A stretch of 64,000 bases of DNA from Sordaria brevicollis (Eukaryota > Ascomycota > Sordariomycetes > Sordariales > Sordariaceae), in assembly GCA_033439795.1 (NCBI GenBank), contig JAUTDP010000012.1:1054001-1118000 (forward strand). Reading direction: 5' to 3'. Below, piece by piece: positions 12,201-24,209 of this stretch. Every line of letters begins with the position of its first letter. The stretch's first letter is position 1. Position numbers and translations under genes: made by a program. A model generated the notes under the pieces. That model was not told the origin of the DNA. It saw nothing but the letters and a program-made list of their open reading frames with translations, and ran no database searches.

Positions 12201-15200
12201 CAAGCTCAACAGTGCAGCGTCACTGTACTGACCTGAGGTCTCAGGCAGCCCAGATGCCAAGAACGGTCGCTCTGTAAGGACCATCATATGGAAAATGGAG
12301 TGTCGCAACAATTGAGCGAAGCTGACCACTCAAAGCACTCCGCAGAACCCGATCTGGTAGCCACATCACCATGCCAGCCTCTAAAGTCACGCTGCTACGC
12401 TGCTACGCTACTTGGTCTCCGGCCCCGTACATCACCTACCGGACAGGCAGAGTGACACGCCTACCCGACCCTACAACTCCAAAACCTCAGGCGGTGCTCC
12501 CACGATCTCGTGCCTTATTTGACCACTCTGGCGAACGACATTCCCGCAGTTATTTTGGGTTCGGTGGCTTGCCGGGGTCAAGTTAATAAGCGTACGGGCC
12601 CGTAATTTGTTCGGGATGGCATCAGCCGCTGCAACTGGGCATGACTGGCATCAGGATACGCAGCACGCACCCGTCTGTCGCCATGCAACATCACCTCAGA
12701 TCAATGTCGTGGGGAAGATGCCTCCGAGGCTCTGTCGTCTTTTTATCACCTCCCGTAAGCCGGCATGCTCGACACCATCAGCTTCGCCCTGTCGTGTAAT
12801 CCATTTATCCTCGTTTCTTGGTGCGGATTCCACTCAAAACAAGCTGCCGGCCGACTCCAGATTGGCCCATGCAGCCGCCGTGACTTTGATAAAGTTCACC
12901 GGAGCCACTCAACGACAACATCCTGCGCGCAAAACCTGACTACGCCGTACAACATGTAGGCGGTGGGTCCTGCGAACCTCTTTTTCACCGTGGGCTATTC
13001 GCTTCGCCCGCCCGACTTTGCACAAGCGGCAGGCCTCTTGATAAGCTTTGGATCTCGGGAACACATCTCATGGCGAGCCAAAGTTGGGATGAAAGATCAA
13101 AAGGCCAAGGCGGCCAAGTGAGACCATAAGCACAAGTTCTCTGTCTGGTTTAAGATCGTCATATCGCATCGTCCGCCTCATTCACGCACATGAAGCAGGG
13201 TGTACGGAACGAGCACCTACTCTCCCCCGGAGAAGCTTGCTGGGTTCTCGCCAGTGGTAAATCTCTGTGTGGATCGTTCTGGTTTCTTACGCGCATCATC
13301 GCTACCACCATCTCCACCCGTGATAACCTTCGGGATGGCGACATACCTACACAGTATGCGCATGAAAATGGTTCTTTTGACTTTTTGTGCACGGAAATTG
13401 CTTGTCTGTTCACGCGAAAGACCTCCTTCGCTCACGCGAGATGCCGCAGCTCCAAGGACCCTCCCTCCGGCTATGGTATTTTTGATACGCGGCAATACCA
13501 ATGCGACCCTGCCAGTTCTCGTCTCGTCTCACATATAACGTCTACCACACCAAAGATGAAGTGATACCGGGAGTCTCAGCCTCTCGGTCATCCTGAAAAC
13601 GGCACGGTGCGCGTTTATAGCCAATCCGGAAACTTCTTCAAAAGCCATGCCAATGCTCACCACAACTGTTCTGCAAAAGTTTGAATCGACCCATGGTCAG
13701 CACTGAACGCGAGTTGCCATTTTAGACTAGCCGCCTAGGCACAGTACTGTCACGGGCTTTCAGGACTTGCATTTGCCGCTGATGCGAGCGATCCACCGCC
13801 AACCCAGTTGCTTGGGCCGTATGCTCGGGTCACGCCAAGACGGTCTATCATCGTGCTGTGTGGATGCTGTGAGCCATTTGGGCCTCATGGACCTAACCAC
13901 ATGTACGCTATTATCGTGGTGGAATTACGAAACAGTCTCCGGTTTAGCCCTTATTGTTCCATCCACCTCCAGGCCAGCAGAACCCATGTTGCCCACAGGG
14001 TGGGCTCTTCACAGAAAAAAACGGCCAGCAAAAAGGGAAATCCGAGAAAGATAATTCGAGCGAAAATGGCAACACGCCAACCGACAGTGCTAGGTAACAT
14101 TCAGTCTGCCAGTTTCCCCAGGAGGATCGTTGGCAGCCCTGTCAAAAAAGCACTTTAGAGCACTCACCAAGCGACCATCACTTCCACACAGCATGGTTCT
14201 CGTAACCCCTGCTTTCTCTCAACGTTGCCGCACCCCGGCAGCTACGCATCTACTCCCTGTCTGCTGACTACTGTGTACATACCTCTATCCCGCCATTATC
14301 CCCGTGTGCACTTGCTCTCACCCCCGTACACACTACGTACTGGTACGAGCACGGCCATCCAACAGAAAAAAAGCAACTTGAACAGAACGGGTCAAGCAAG
14401 AGAAGCATGGGTGAAAAGGTACAGGCTCCAGAATAGGCTTGTCACTGTGACAGGCGGAACTGAGAGACCCTTGGAGCTCACACGTCAACTCAAGGGTTGT
14501 GGCTTGTGTCGTGGGACGACTTATGCTCCCCTATCCACGTCCTATGCTCTTGAGGTAGAGCCAGACTGGTCCAATCAGATTATATAGTCTGGATCCTTCT
14601 GGCGGGGACCTTGAAGCGCGATTTTGCCTCAACTCGACACCGATTCTTACTTCACCACCATCACGATATCCTGACTACTCGTCAAGCCAACGAGAATTTC
14701 ACCACCAGAGGCAGACGGACTATCCCAAGAAGCTAACGAAACATAAGGGCCTGAAAAGAGGTTTTGTCTTAACCTACGTCCACTCAAGCGGCGAGCGTCT
14801 GGCGCTACGTGGTCTCCAGGACCATTCAGTGGGCGAGCCTTCCTTGGACGATGATGAGTGGCCCAGCAACCTGCATCCCATCCCACCTTGTCACCGCAAC
14901 TACTCTTGCATCGATTACCCACTGGGTCTGCTTGACTACGCCTGTCATTTTTTCTCTACTCCGCTAGGGGCTCTCAAGCTATCCGCCGGACGTCCCTCCT
15001 GTCGAAGTAGCCCCCGCTCGCCTCCACCCACTGCTGAGCTCTTTGGCTCTCGTCTTTACGCCAGCTTTGTCTCTGAAGCTTGACAACTTGGCTGACACGT
15101 TGGTTGTACACTACGGGCCTCGAACACGTACCCGACGTCTTGCAGCTCATCCTGTGTGTGCGTTTGCCGCTACTGCAGTCCGGAACCGACACCGTCCTCG

Positions 15201-15342
15201 CTATTCGAACGTGGAGCGGGCAGGACTTCCGACTCGGGTGCCACGCTCTTTTGCAGCATAAAGACTCGCCCATCCGTCACACCAGCCGCTAGCAACACTC
15301 TTCTTCTCCAACAAAGGTGACTTAATAAACCATTCTACACAG

Positions 15343-15601
15343 TACCACCGTTAAATCCGTCAAGCTGGCGATCCAAGCTCTTTCCCGTCCCCAGGAGCCT
15401 CCCCGGAGGTGGCTCGGCGCGGACTCCTCTGACCCCATTTCATCCATTGCCTACAACTTTGGGTCTTCGAGCACGACTTTTGGACACAACAGCTTACCAA
15501 GTGTCAGCTCCGGGTTTATACTCGCCTCGCAGGGTTCCAACGGCGACAACAGTCGCCAGTATCATGGTACTGAAGACAACACAAGCGAAGGGGAACAGGC
15601 A
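15343..15601 (+). other. Probable extra coding sequence or 5' leader of the bZIP gene
   Basis: In the frame of the bZIP protein there is no stop between 15329 and 15602, and the translation has the same Ser/Gly/Asn-rich character as the annotated protein. It begins right after a pyrimidine-rich ACACAG, a likely 3' splice site. No in-frame ATG is present, so it would be coding only if joined to an upstream exon. Confidence 0.45.
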
Positions 15602-17416
15602 ATGTCACAGAGGGGTGCTGCACCTCACCCTCCCGCGCTCTCATCGTCGCGTGACGTTCACTCCCCGTCGCCGTCCTACCGAGCCTTTGGTCAAGATGGA
15701 CCGACCCATCAGCATCATCGCAACACGAGCAACGTTTCGAGGACTTCCGGTGTGCACAACATTTTGAACCCTTCCGAACCCCAAGAGCGTCTCCCTACAC
15801 CCGCGCCATCACTTCCGATGCCTTCAGTCCAAAGGGGAAGCCCACACGCAACCATGAGAATGGGCCAACACTCAGTCGATGGCTCCCCATCTCGCTTCTA
15901 TGGCTACCAGACGCAGAGCATGCCCGGTTCCCGAACTACCACTCCAGTTCCCGCCGCACCCTCCGCGGTGCCTCCTCCTTCCGAGAACGAGTCTCCTAGT
16001 GCCAACCATCCCTTCCCCATGGCAATGTCTAGAAGGATGTTGACCCCAAGGTCCCCTAGACCATCAAGTTTGAGCCGTGGGACAACAATGCCCCTGGAAG
16101 GTCAACAACTTCCAAGCATTTCATCTCATGTTCAAAGGACACCAACGCCATCCCACAATACTTCACCCCTTAGCGGTCCACCAAGTTTCCCAGGCTCTCG
16201 TCCTTTTTCTGGTCCAATTCACGGACAGGGAGCTTCTTTGCCCCCGCCCTCACAACCGACCACCGGAATGGGTGCTCCGACATCACAGCCACTTCTGGGT
16301 CAAAGACTTCCGCCTGTGACAGCAGGTCCGCTGCCACCCGGGCCTTTGGCTCGTGAGCCCGCTGCGAGACCTGTTTCCCATCCATCCTTTCCCAGTCCTC
16401 CAACCACAACTACTGGACCTGTATCAGGCGGATTGACTGCCGCCTATCTGCTTCAGGACCGAAGCAGGCTTGCAGGTGATGGACGGCAGCATATGATCAC
16501 CATCACTCCATCCGTTGGTGAGGAGATTTTGGTCCCGGTAGATATTCATCAAGGCTCGAGACAGGCGGATGCGAAGCGTCAGCGAAATGCAGGCGCCTCG
16601 GCGCGGTTCAGGCAGCGAAAGAGGGAGATTGAACGAAACAGGGAACGGGATTTGCAGAGACTGGAGGTTGAGAGCCGTGAATGGGCCAAGAAAATGCAGG
16701 ACCTAACCACTGAACGGGACTACTTCCGCAGCGAGGCAGAACGGTTGAGGAAGATCGTGGCTGGTATTCCTGAATTCAGCAAGCTAGCAGAGCCAGCACA
16801 ACCGACTCCTGTGTCGTCGCCCCCGAGCGGGCCCTCGTTCTCAGTCGAAAACAGTCCGCATTCGGGACCGCTACCCCCACCGCAGCCACAATCCCAGCCT
16901 CCGCAGTCCCAGCTTTCAAACTCTTATACTCAGGGGCATTCTCGCACTCGGTCGCATCCCGACAACACCCATTCGGCTCCTTATGACGAGTCCTCGTCAC
17001 TCGAGAGGCCCAGAAGACGGAGGAGGACTGACACCGAGCCGTCGCCCACCACTGGTGCTTACGCTCACAACACGCCTGCTCCCATGGCCATGGCTCAGTC
17101 AGCCTATGGCATGACTCAATCGCCTCATCTTCTTCCTCCAAGGTTGCCCCCTCTTCGGGGACTTGATCAGTCTCAGTCGGCCACAACACCGCCCCCAGCA
17201 TCCAATGGACCGCATGGTGTTTCTATGACCTCCCATCAGCCTTATCCTCCTGCGCCCGTTCCCCGGCCAGAGATTGGGTGGGCTATCAACCAAAGAGGCC
17301 CCCTCGAAGGTGCCCAAAGACATCCCTTGCAAGGTCCCCATGGTCACCCTGAGAGTCTACGAAGGCCAATGGAGCAATGGAGGCATGAGCCCCATTCTAA
17401 CCGTCCTGCCGCTTAA
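15602..17416 (+). CDS. bZIP transcription factor
   Basis: The frame from the ATG at 15602 gives 604 residues. Residues about 320-385 form a basic leucine zipper: the basic region reads KRQRNAGASARFRQRKRE, with the N-x7-R signature at N329 and R337, followed by a long charged helix with heptad Leu, Met and Phe positions. Flanks are disordered Pro/Ser/Gln-rich sequence typical of fungal activators, and a basic RPRRRRR stretch at about residue 468 may be a nuclear signal. It should act in the nucleus as a DNA-binding dimer. The start is uncertain: the same frame stays open upstream to 15329, reads like coding sequence from an acceptor-like CACAG at 15342, but has no ATG. The true start may therefore lie in an upstream exon I could not find. 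I do not assign it to a named Neurospora bZIP. Long non-coding flanks suggest complex regulation. Confidence 0.88.
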   Translation: MSQRGAAPHPPALSSSRDVHSPSPSYRAFGQDGPTHQHHRNTSNVSRTSGVHNILNPSEPQERLPTPAPSLPMPSVQRGSPHATMRMGQHSVDGSPSRFYGYQTQSMPGSRTTTPVPAAPSAVPPPSENESPSANHPFPMAMSRRMLTPRSPRPSSLSRGTTMPLEGQQLPSISSHVQRTPTPSHNTSPLSGPPSFPGSRPFSGPIHGQGASLPPPSQPTTGMGAPTSQPLLGQRLPPVTAGPLPPGPLAREPAARPVSHPSFPSPPTTTTGPVSGGLTAAYLLQDRSRLAGDGRQHMITITPSVGEEILVPVDIHQGSRQADAKRQRNAGASARFRQRKREIERNRERDLQRLEVESREWAKKMQDLTTERDYFRSEAERLRKIVAGIPEFSKLAEPAQPTPVSSPPSGPSFSVENSPHSGPLPPPQPQSQPPQSQLSNSYTQGHSRTRSHPDNTHSAPYDESSSLERPRRRRRTDTEPSPTTGAYAHNTPAPMAMAQSAYGMTQSPHLLPPRLPPLRGLDQSQSATTPPPASNGPHGVSMTSHQPYPPAPVPRPEIGWAINQRGPLEGAQRHPLQGPHGHPESLRRPMEQWRHEPHSNRPAA

Positions 17417-19736
17417 GACTTGATCTGGTTCAGGCCAACTATACAACACCACGCTCTTTATACCCATATCTTTCTTTTGTATCTTTCATTCCATCTAGAG
17501 TTATCTGAAAACGAGTCCGGGCAACCGGCAATTGCTGTTTCATTATTAAAGAGAGCATGTTTTCTTCCTCCAGACTTCGTGTCTTACTACGTTCGTTTTG
17601 TATCAAATTCCATTTGTCATGTTGATTCACTTCCATCCATGTTTCACATTTATTGTTATTACTTTTACCGCACTCTCCTGAACCAAGGCAAGCTTGCGTT
17701 CAAGCGTAATACGGCTGGTCCTTACCGCTACCTACCTACCCTTCTTCGCTTACACACCTAATCCTTCTACAACCACGGCTTATCAACCTACTAATCACCT
17801 TTCAAATATTGCAACTCCGCCGCTCTATTAGTCTGTTAATATCCCTGCCTATAACGGGGCCGAGAGGATGTGGTCACGGGATCATGTTCCGCGTTTTTTA
17901 CCATTTTGGTGTGCAACCAGGGTTCATTATCATTGGGTTGGTGTTTTACGGAGATTTGGCTTTTCATCATCATCATCAACATGTCCGGGGGCGGCACTTT
18001 TGCATTTTGGCCTTTCGTTGTATTGCATCTGGTCTTCTCATTCACCGTGGACCCATTGGGATCATAATATCTGTTTTACATGTAATGGGGCTGGCAGATC
18101 ACGGGTACAACCCGTCGACGGAATGTCAGGGGAGGCTCATAACTGTCTGGAAAAGACGGATGGCCCCTTTTATTGGCGATGGCAGAGTTTGTTATCAAAA
18201 GCGATGCCGAGTATCGATGGGAGTGTGCAGGTCAGGAATAGGACAACTGAAAAGCTCGATAGTTGGGCAGGAAGACCGAGCTGCTGCATAATGTATGTTT
18301 TTGACTTGAACCAACTTTCCGAGACATTGAATGGTGAAATCTGTAGGTGTCAAGGCTGGATTCGTCCGAGGTTTGAAAAGTGATCAGATCTCACACTTGC
18401 TATCACACGTTCCGTCCCCATCACAAACAATCTTTCCAATTTCAGGTTGGGCTGGGAGCGGTTATTTCGGGTTGCGGAAATCTGATACATAATACGAACT
18501 CTCGAACATGGAAATACTTCAAGAAACTCGGGTCGTAATCCATCATTTCGCGACCTACCCCATAAAAGTTTCCCCATCTCATCACACAGATGGCGTTCCA
18601 TTATTCATCAACATGTGGCACCCACGTCACTTCAAGAGGCTTACCTCCAATTTTAAAGTAGGTAATGATGTCACTTCACGAAGACTGTTCATATCCACGG
18701 CTCTCAATCTAGAATACCACTTTACTTCAGGGATGACACGGACGGGGGAACTGGAGTCTGGACGGAGTCTAAATGACTACCGAGACTACCGAGATGAGAA
18801 GAGAAGAACCACGTTTTTGCCAAGCAGTCAGTGGGTTGGTTGGAAGTCGGGCTGGGTGTGACTGTGACTCGGCCTCCGTTGACATGGAGGCCCAGAAAGA
18901 AAAGCGGGCCTGGTGATGATTACCTACCATTTGAGTTCCGAATTCTAGGTTCTTGTTCTTGAAGTAGTGGAGAAGTGGGACCTAACTTTGATGAGAAAGA
19001 GGTAGGCGATGATCCGGGTGGAAGAAGTCGAGTCGAAGAACTGCGTGCCTACGTAACGAAGGAAAGCAAGTGATCACTCGCTCAGTCCTTTGATGCTACA
19101 GTATCTTCCATCTTCCCTTCAAACTCGTCAACATACGACAACTTCATTTTACTTCTACATATTGTGTCTAATCATCTCCCCGTGGGGGCCTGGAAATGTT
19201 CAAAACCAGATCGCATTGGGCCGAGTTGGTAGCATCGATAAAGCTCAAAAAGGAATCATGTTCGGCCATGAGGAAGACCGAAAAGGGGAGTGGGAAATGA
19301 ACTGAGACATTCACATTGCAAGTTACCGTGAAAGAAGCAAAAAGGAGAAGGTTTCGGAGGCGTACGTACGAGAACTGATGGCGTTGACGTGTCTCTGAAG
19401 AAGCATGGAAAAAGGAAGAAAAGAGAGAAAAGGAAAAAATTCTGGCGAGTCAGTTGTTAGTAATTCAATCAATTCTCTTGGAAGAAATAAAGAAGGCAGA
19501 ATCTTGAAGCATTGGCTAAACAACTTCCAGATACTCGTCGACGACCATCTGGAAAAGTAACACGGGAGCAGTCTTCTCTTCCAGATCCCACTCTAGGGAG
19601 ACTGGACTGGATTGGATCGAATAAAAAGCAGCACCTCCGAGTTACAAGTACGTCCACGATTCGTAATGGCCCCTCAAAAATGGCAAAATCTCACTCATTC
19701 ATACTGCTTCTGAGAATAGCAGCAACCGTGATAAAA

Positions 19737-20729
19737 TCACACTTTACTTTCTCTTGAGAGAGGCAGTGTACATAACATCCCCATCCGCCATCCATCCAAA
19801 AAAGCACAGAGAAGGGACCAGTCAAAGCCTTGAGCCCTACACCAACTATCCAAACTTGAGTGAAAAAATGGCTGGTTGGTCATGATCATAAAGCTGTTGG
19901 TGATGGAAAGCATGAATGAAAGCTGAAGTATGACACACATACGGGTACTGTGTGCATGGCACAGAAGAAGAAGCAACGCCTTTAAAAAAAAAAAAAAAAA
20001 AAAAAAAAGAGTGAAGCTGATGATGATTATGATGATGACTGCAGTAGGGCAGGACAGCCGGCCGCAAGGTGCCCGCTGTGACGTGACTTCCCTTACTCGC
20101 ATGGATGACCTACCGCTAGCTTTTTGAGCAGCCAGAGGGGAGGGAAGGGAAGAACAGAAGGAAAGTCTCGAGGGGGGGGCTTGAGAAGCCAACGATATTA
20201 CATCTTTGGGAAGAAGAAATGTTTTCAGGAATGAGGGGGTGGAGATGTTACTGATGGTGGTTGGAGAGGTTGGACGTGAATGGGGGGTGAGTGTCTCTGG
20301 AAAGGTGTCTTTCCAATCACGGTATTTGTGATCACAGGTAGTCGGGTGCGCGAGAACTGCTTCTACACGAAATGGTTTTGATGATTCGTAACGGACAATG
20401 TAAGTTTGTATTCCCCTGGAAATAATCCGTTCAACGATGTCTCTGGATTTCTCGATAATTGATCCGAGGCTATTCCGAGGAGTGGCCGGAAGAAGACGGC
20501 CGCTCATTACCTCGGATTTGAAGGGCTTCGTAGTAGCGCAGTGTACGTACCTATTGCTATGCAGCTCTTCATCTCCACACCACCATTCTTGAAGACAAAA
20601 AGCCCACCGGTGGCATAGCATGGCATGACGAAGGCGGGCGCTCCGCGCGCCCACAGCGCTTGTTGTCCGTCCCGCAAGACGCAACGAAAGGGGAGGTGTG
20701 GTTGGGATAGGCGCTTGTGAGACTGACAT
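19737..20729 (-). CDS. Unverified 330-codon open frame, probably not a gene
   Basis: An ATG-started minus-strand frame with no introns and no domain I recognise. The first 200 codons have a fairly protein-like mix, including charged helical stretches near codons 80-130. The frame then runs through the 25-A tract, which translates to poly-Phe, and through an ATC repeat that gives poly-Ile, and ends in Cys/Trp/Phe-rich sequence unlike a normal protein. It may be a chance frame, or a first exon whose splice site comes before the poly-A tract. Confidence 0.2.
   Translation of the reverse strand: MSVSQAPIPTTPPLSLRLAGRTTSAVGARSARLRHAMLCHRWAFCLQEWWCGDEELHSNRYVHCATTKPFKSEVMSGRLLPATPRNSLGSIIEKSRDIVERIISRGIQTYIVRYESSKPFRVEAVLAHPTTCDHKYRDWKDTFPETLTPHSRPTSPTTISNISTPSFLKTFLLPKDVISLASQAPPSRLSFCSSLPSPLAAQKASGRSSMRVREVTSQRAPCGRLSCPTAVIIIIIISFTLFFFFFFFLKALLLLLCHAHSTRMCVILQLSFMLSITNSFMIMTNQPFFHSSLDSWCRAQGFDWSLLCAFLDGWRMGMLCTLPLSRESKV
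19984..20008. repeat. Poly-A tract (25 A)
   Basis: An uninterrupted run of 25 A preceded by TTT and followed by GAGTGAAGC and an ATG/ATT-rich stretch. It is the longest homopolymer in the window. Confidence 0.9.
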
Positions 20730-22754
20730 GCATGCTGTCCCCTACCTTAGTGTACATACCTTACTTTATGCACACTGCTGCAGCTCATTCGACATTTCGT
20801 TTCGGGAACTTGCCGCGACCGACGTCAAGGCATAACCCAGCCAGTGACTGTGCCACCTTGAACAAAATGAAGCGACACACCCCCGTCCTGGTCCTGGTTC
20901 CCGGTCTCTGTCTCCGTCGCCCTGAATCGGGACCGCGGAAGCTAAGCAAGCGTGTGTGTCTGCGTTAGACGCGAGTTGTACACATTCCGTCTGCACACAC
21001 ACCATTCCGAAAGCCTCACTTCAAAGTTCAAACACGCTTTGTGCCTCAGAGACGCATTGAAACGAGCTGCACGGGATTCTCGAAGAAGGTTAACTGACGG
21101 AGGGGAAGAAGAAGACGAAAAAGAAGAAGAGTGACGTGAAGAACCGGGGTTTTACCGGCGATACTCTCATTAATCTTTTGTTTTTCTGATGAGACCTTGA
21201 CCCTGCCCTATAAATGGATAGTGGCAGTAGATATATCAAAGTTGCAGTCTTTCTGCAGTTGACAAGTTGACGTCGGGTCTTGTGAATGGTTACCTATCAT
21301 TCCAACATTTAATTAGTACAGGGCTCAGCGATGTAACCGTCGAGGTAGAAAATAGAGTGTACAGTGATACAAACAGTGTGCACCATGATGTAGGTACGCA
21401 CGCACGACGACAACGATTTGCTTCTGCTTCTGCTTTTCTTCGGACTTGATTGAATGTAACCACTCAATTGCTTTTCCTTTTCCTTTTCATTGCTGCATAT
21501 TCAGCAGCAACGAATAGCTCACTGGCCAATTGCTACTTCATGTTTTCCCGCTGCTGATCAGTGTACGATATGTCTCAGTTTTGGAGAAGAGAACGATCGA
21601 GAACAGTCTCAGAGTCGGCCGACAACATCAACAAGCATCCTTGAAGCGGTGATGTGATGAAGGATGGACCCGATACCCGAGGCCGATATGGACGGGGAGG
21701 TTGATGATGCTAGCAAAGGAAGGAATACGATTGGGCATCAATTGACATCTCAACCCAATCTCTTGACGGATTGTTCTCGACTCTTGGAAGATTTTCGTCT
21801 AGAGTAGGATGGGTGTCTCGGACTATTATGGACGCTGACCGCGGTTGTCGTGAAGTGAAAGATGGGTGTAGAGGTAAATAGGTAGGTAGATGTAGAGGTA
21901 CTTCACAGTTCAGAAACAGTGTACCGCCTTCTAGCGCGGAAATGAAGACCACTGCAATACAGTATTGGCGCGCCCAATTGCTACTGTCGGACATCTGATG
22001 CGACTCCAGTGATAAAAAGTGGAAGTTATGTGCGAAATTGCACTCGAGAACTTCGCCAGCGGAAGCAACCGAGTTGTGCGGAGAAAGAACATCTCATGAC
22101 ATGATGAACCCATCGAGCGAGCGAGGGGGGGAATGGACGTTCCTGCCTGATGTTCCATGGCCATGGAAGCGGCGCTGATGGTGGTGTGGATTTGGGGACA
22201 TGGGATGGAGGGTGGGGGCTGCGCTAAGAGTGGCAGGTTGGACCCTAACCCCCGGTGACAGCCCACGTGCGAAATAGACGCTTGAAAGTTTCTGTAGTAA
22301 CGTATCGTAAGGTAAAATGTAATAACACAAGACGGTAAGTTTTAAAATTTCAAGCATGTGCACACTGTAGGCAGCACGCTTCTGTAGCACCTGTTTGGAT
22401 TGCATCACAGGTAACCGACCAACAACAAACCAGCAATCTCATCACAACATCATCACTCCAACCCGACCTCACGACTTTATCTTGGTCACTGCACAGCCAC
22501 TCACGGGCACAGTCACGGATCTACGGCATCGGGGCATCAAAAGCAGTAACCCGAAATTGACACGATCTCAACCGTCGCAAGTGCGCGCCTGAGCAAGGAT
22601 CCCCGTCTGGCACTCCATCTGGGTCGTCACAAGAGCATCCAGCCAGACGAGATCCATTTTCCTTCTGAACAAGGGGCCTTTAGAATTCACTGGAACCAAA
22701 AACTCTCCCTTGCACCAGCATCACAACAGAAACAGCAGCAGAGGAGACAGACCA

Positions 22755-24209
22755 ATGTCCTTTGACGGATTCAACTCACCGCCACGATCCCCCAAACGGC
22801 GAAGAGTCTTGGCTTCTTTCAACCCTGTTCCGGTTGCACCTCCTGCAAAAAGCGGCGATTTTGGCCCCCTTGACGGTGGAGGTAGCAGTTCAAGGGCTGT
22901 TGGCGGGGGTGCTGCGTCCGGTACGGAGAGGGGTCGGTCACGGTCAACTTCGCTAGCGGCTGAGATTCCATCGGCCACCAGGAAGGATGGGGGTGGCAGT
23001 CATGACGGCGATGCTCACATGACCGGGGTTGGAGAGGAACCCGTTGGTGGGGGTGGGGATGGGGAGGATGAACGTAAACGTGAACGCAAAAGGGATAGGG
23101 AAGGTGACCAGGACCAAGACCAGGATCGGGATTCCGAAGAGAGGAGGAGCGAGAGGAAGCCTAAAGTGACCAAGTTCCGGTTCAAGGACAAGGATAGGGA
23201 ATCACGGAGAAGGAGACGGTCACAATCACGGTCACGGTCACGATCGCCTAGATCGGACCGAAAACGCAGTCGACGGCATCGCTCTGAGGATGAAGACCGT
23301 GATGGCCGGGAAAGAGAGCGGAGAAGGTCAAGGGACAGGAGCAGAGACCGGGACAGAGACCGCGAAAGGTACCGGGATGAGGAAACGAAAGACGGTGAAC
23401 CCCGTCGCAAACATCGCCATCGTCACCACCACCGCCGGCACCGTCGCCATCGTTCACCTACTCCACAACAAGAACAACCTGACCCGCAACTAGACGATCC
23501 CTTTGCTGAACCACCATTAGACCCCGAAGCTGCCTTTCGCGAGTCCCTCTTCGACGCCATGGCCGACGACGAAGGAGCCGCCTACTGGGAAGGCGTCTAC
23601 GGCCAGCCGATCCACGTCTACTCATCCGAACGAGAACGTGTTAACCCCATGGGTGAGCTCGAGCGGATGACGGACGAGGAATACGCCGCGTACGTTCGAC
23701 AAAGGATGTGGGAAAAGACGCATCAAGGGTTGTTAGAGGAGCGGGAGCGGAGGCGAAAGCAGAAGGAAGAACAGAGGAGGAGGGAAGAAGAGGAGCGGAG
23801 GATTGCCAAGGAGATGGAGCGGAGCCTGAAGAGAGGGGAAGAAAGAAGGAAGAGGAGGGTGTGGAAGGATCGATGGGAGGAGTATCTCAAGGCTTGGGAG
23901 GACTTTGCCGGTGCTGCCCCTACCGTGGAGAAGATTCCTTGGCCGGTCAATAGGGAGGTCATGGTGGGTGAGAAGATTGAGGAAATGGATCCGGAGACGG
24001 TCAGATCGTTTTTCGTGCACGGGATAGGGCTGGAAGAGCTGGGAGAGAAGGAATTCGCGGCAAAACTGAAGGATGAGAGAGTGCGATGGCATCCGGACAA
24101 GATGCAGCAGCGGTTGGGAGGGAACGTGGATGCTACGGTCATGAGAGATGTGACGGCCATCTTCCAGATTGTGGACAAATTGTGGAACGATACTCGGAAG
24201 AGTCTATGA
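22755..24209 (+). CDS. NF-kappa-B inhibitor-like protein 1 (NFKBIL1) family protein
   Basis: A single exon of 484 residues from the ATG at 22755 (MSFDGF); the frame stays open further upstream only through a TTG. Residues 100-240 are a very basic and acidic alternating Arg/Asp/Glu/Ser region with RS-like and His-Arg repeats, as in splicing-related nuclear proteins. Residues about 280-400 are a long Glu/Arg coiled coil. The C-terminal 100 residues carry the family signature: KIPWPVN, then KLKDERVRWHPDKMQQRLGG and TAIFQIVDKLWNDTR. This resembles a degenerate J-domain-like fold with an HPDK tetrad. In animals the family is nuclear and linked to transcription and mRNA processing; the fungal role is not established. 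The name reflects homology only, since fungi have no NF-kappa-B. Confidence 0.82.
   Translation: MSFDGFNSPPRSPKRRRVLASFNPVPVAPPAKSGDFGPLDGGGSSSRAVGGGAASGTERGRSRSTSLAAEIPSATRKDGGGSHDGDAHMTGVGEEPVGGGGDGEDERKRERKRDREGDQDQDQDRDSEERRSERKPKVTKFRFKDKDRESRRRRRSQSRSRSRSPRSDRKRSRRHRSEDEDRDGRERERRRSRDRSRDRDRDRERYRDEETKDGEPRRKHRHRHHHRRHRRHRSPTPQQEQPDPQLDDPFAEPPLDPEAAFRESLFDAMADDEGAAYWEGVYGQPIHVYSSERERVNPMGELERMTDEEYAAYVRQRMWEKTHQGLLEERERRRKQKEEQRRREEEERRIAKEMERSLKRGEERRKRRVWKDRWEEYLKAWEDFAGAAPTVEKIPWPVNREVMVGEKIEEMDPETVRSFFVHGIGLEELGEKEFAAKLKDERVRWHPDKMQQRLGGNVDATVMRDVTAIFQIVDKLWNDTRKSL

Larger units (their letters stand above)
6937..15342. other. Long gene-poor interval upstream of the bZIP gene
   Basis: About 8.4 kb in which I could not support a protein gene. 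Frames of 60-260 codons occur on both strands, but many begin at TTG or CTG rather than ATG, overlap on opposite strands, and show no domain. It holds an 11-bp tandem repeat at 7094-7120, a 10-bp repeat at 7181-7209, and a run of 17 T at 9219-9235. The last 300 bases are pyrimidine-rich, as in fungal 5' leaders, and end in a CACAG acceptor-like site at 15342. The interval contains the promoters of the divergent SMP-30 and bZIP genes and could hold non-coding transcripts. Confidence 0.6.
17417..22754. other. Gene-poor interval between bZIP and NFKBIL1-like genes
   Basis: About 5.3 kb without a gene I can support. The first several hundred bases are AT-richer and C/T-rich, as expected for the 3' UTR of the bZIP gene. 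A 330-codon minus-strand frame at 19737-20729 is listed separately, and a run of 25 A lies at 19984-20008. The remaining short frames have no recognisable features. Confidence 0.55.

Noticed and set aside
17809..18291. 160-codon plus-strand frame after the bZIP gene
   Set aside because: Lies in probable 3' UTR, has no domain, and overlapping frames of equal quality occur in the other two phases.
22710..22754. Upstream extension of the NFKBIL1-like protein beginning at 22710
   Set aside because: The codon at 22710 is TTG, not ATG. The first in-frame ATG is at 22755.
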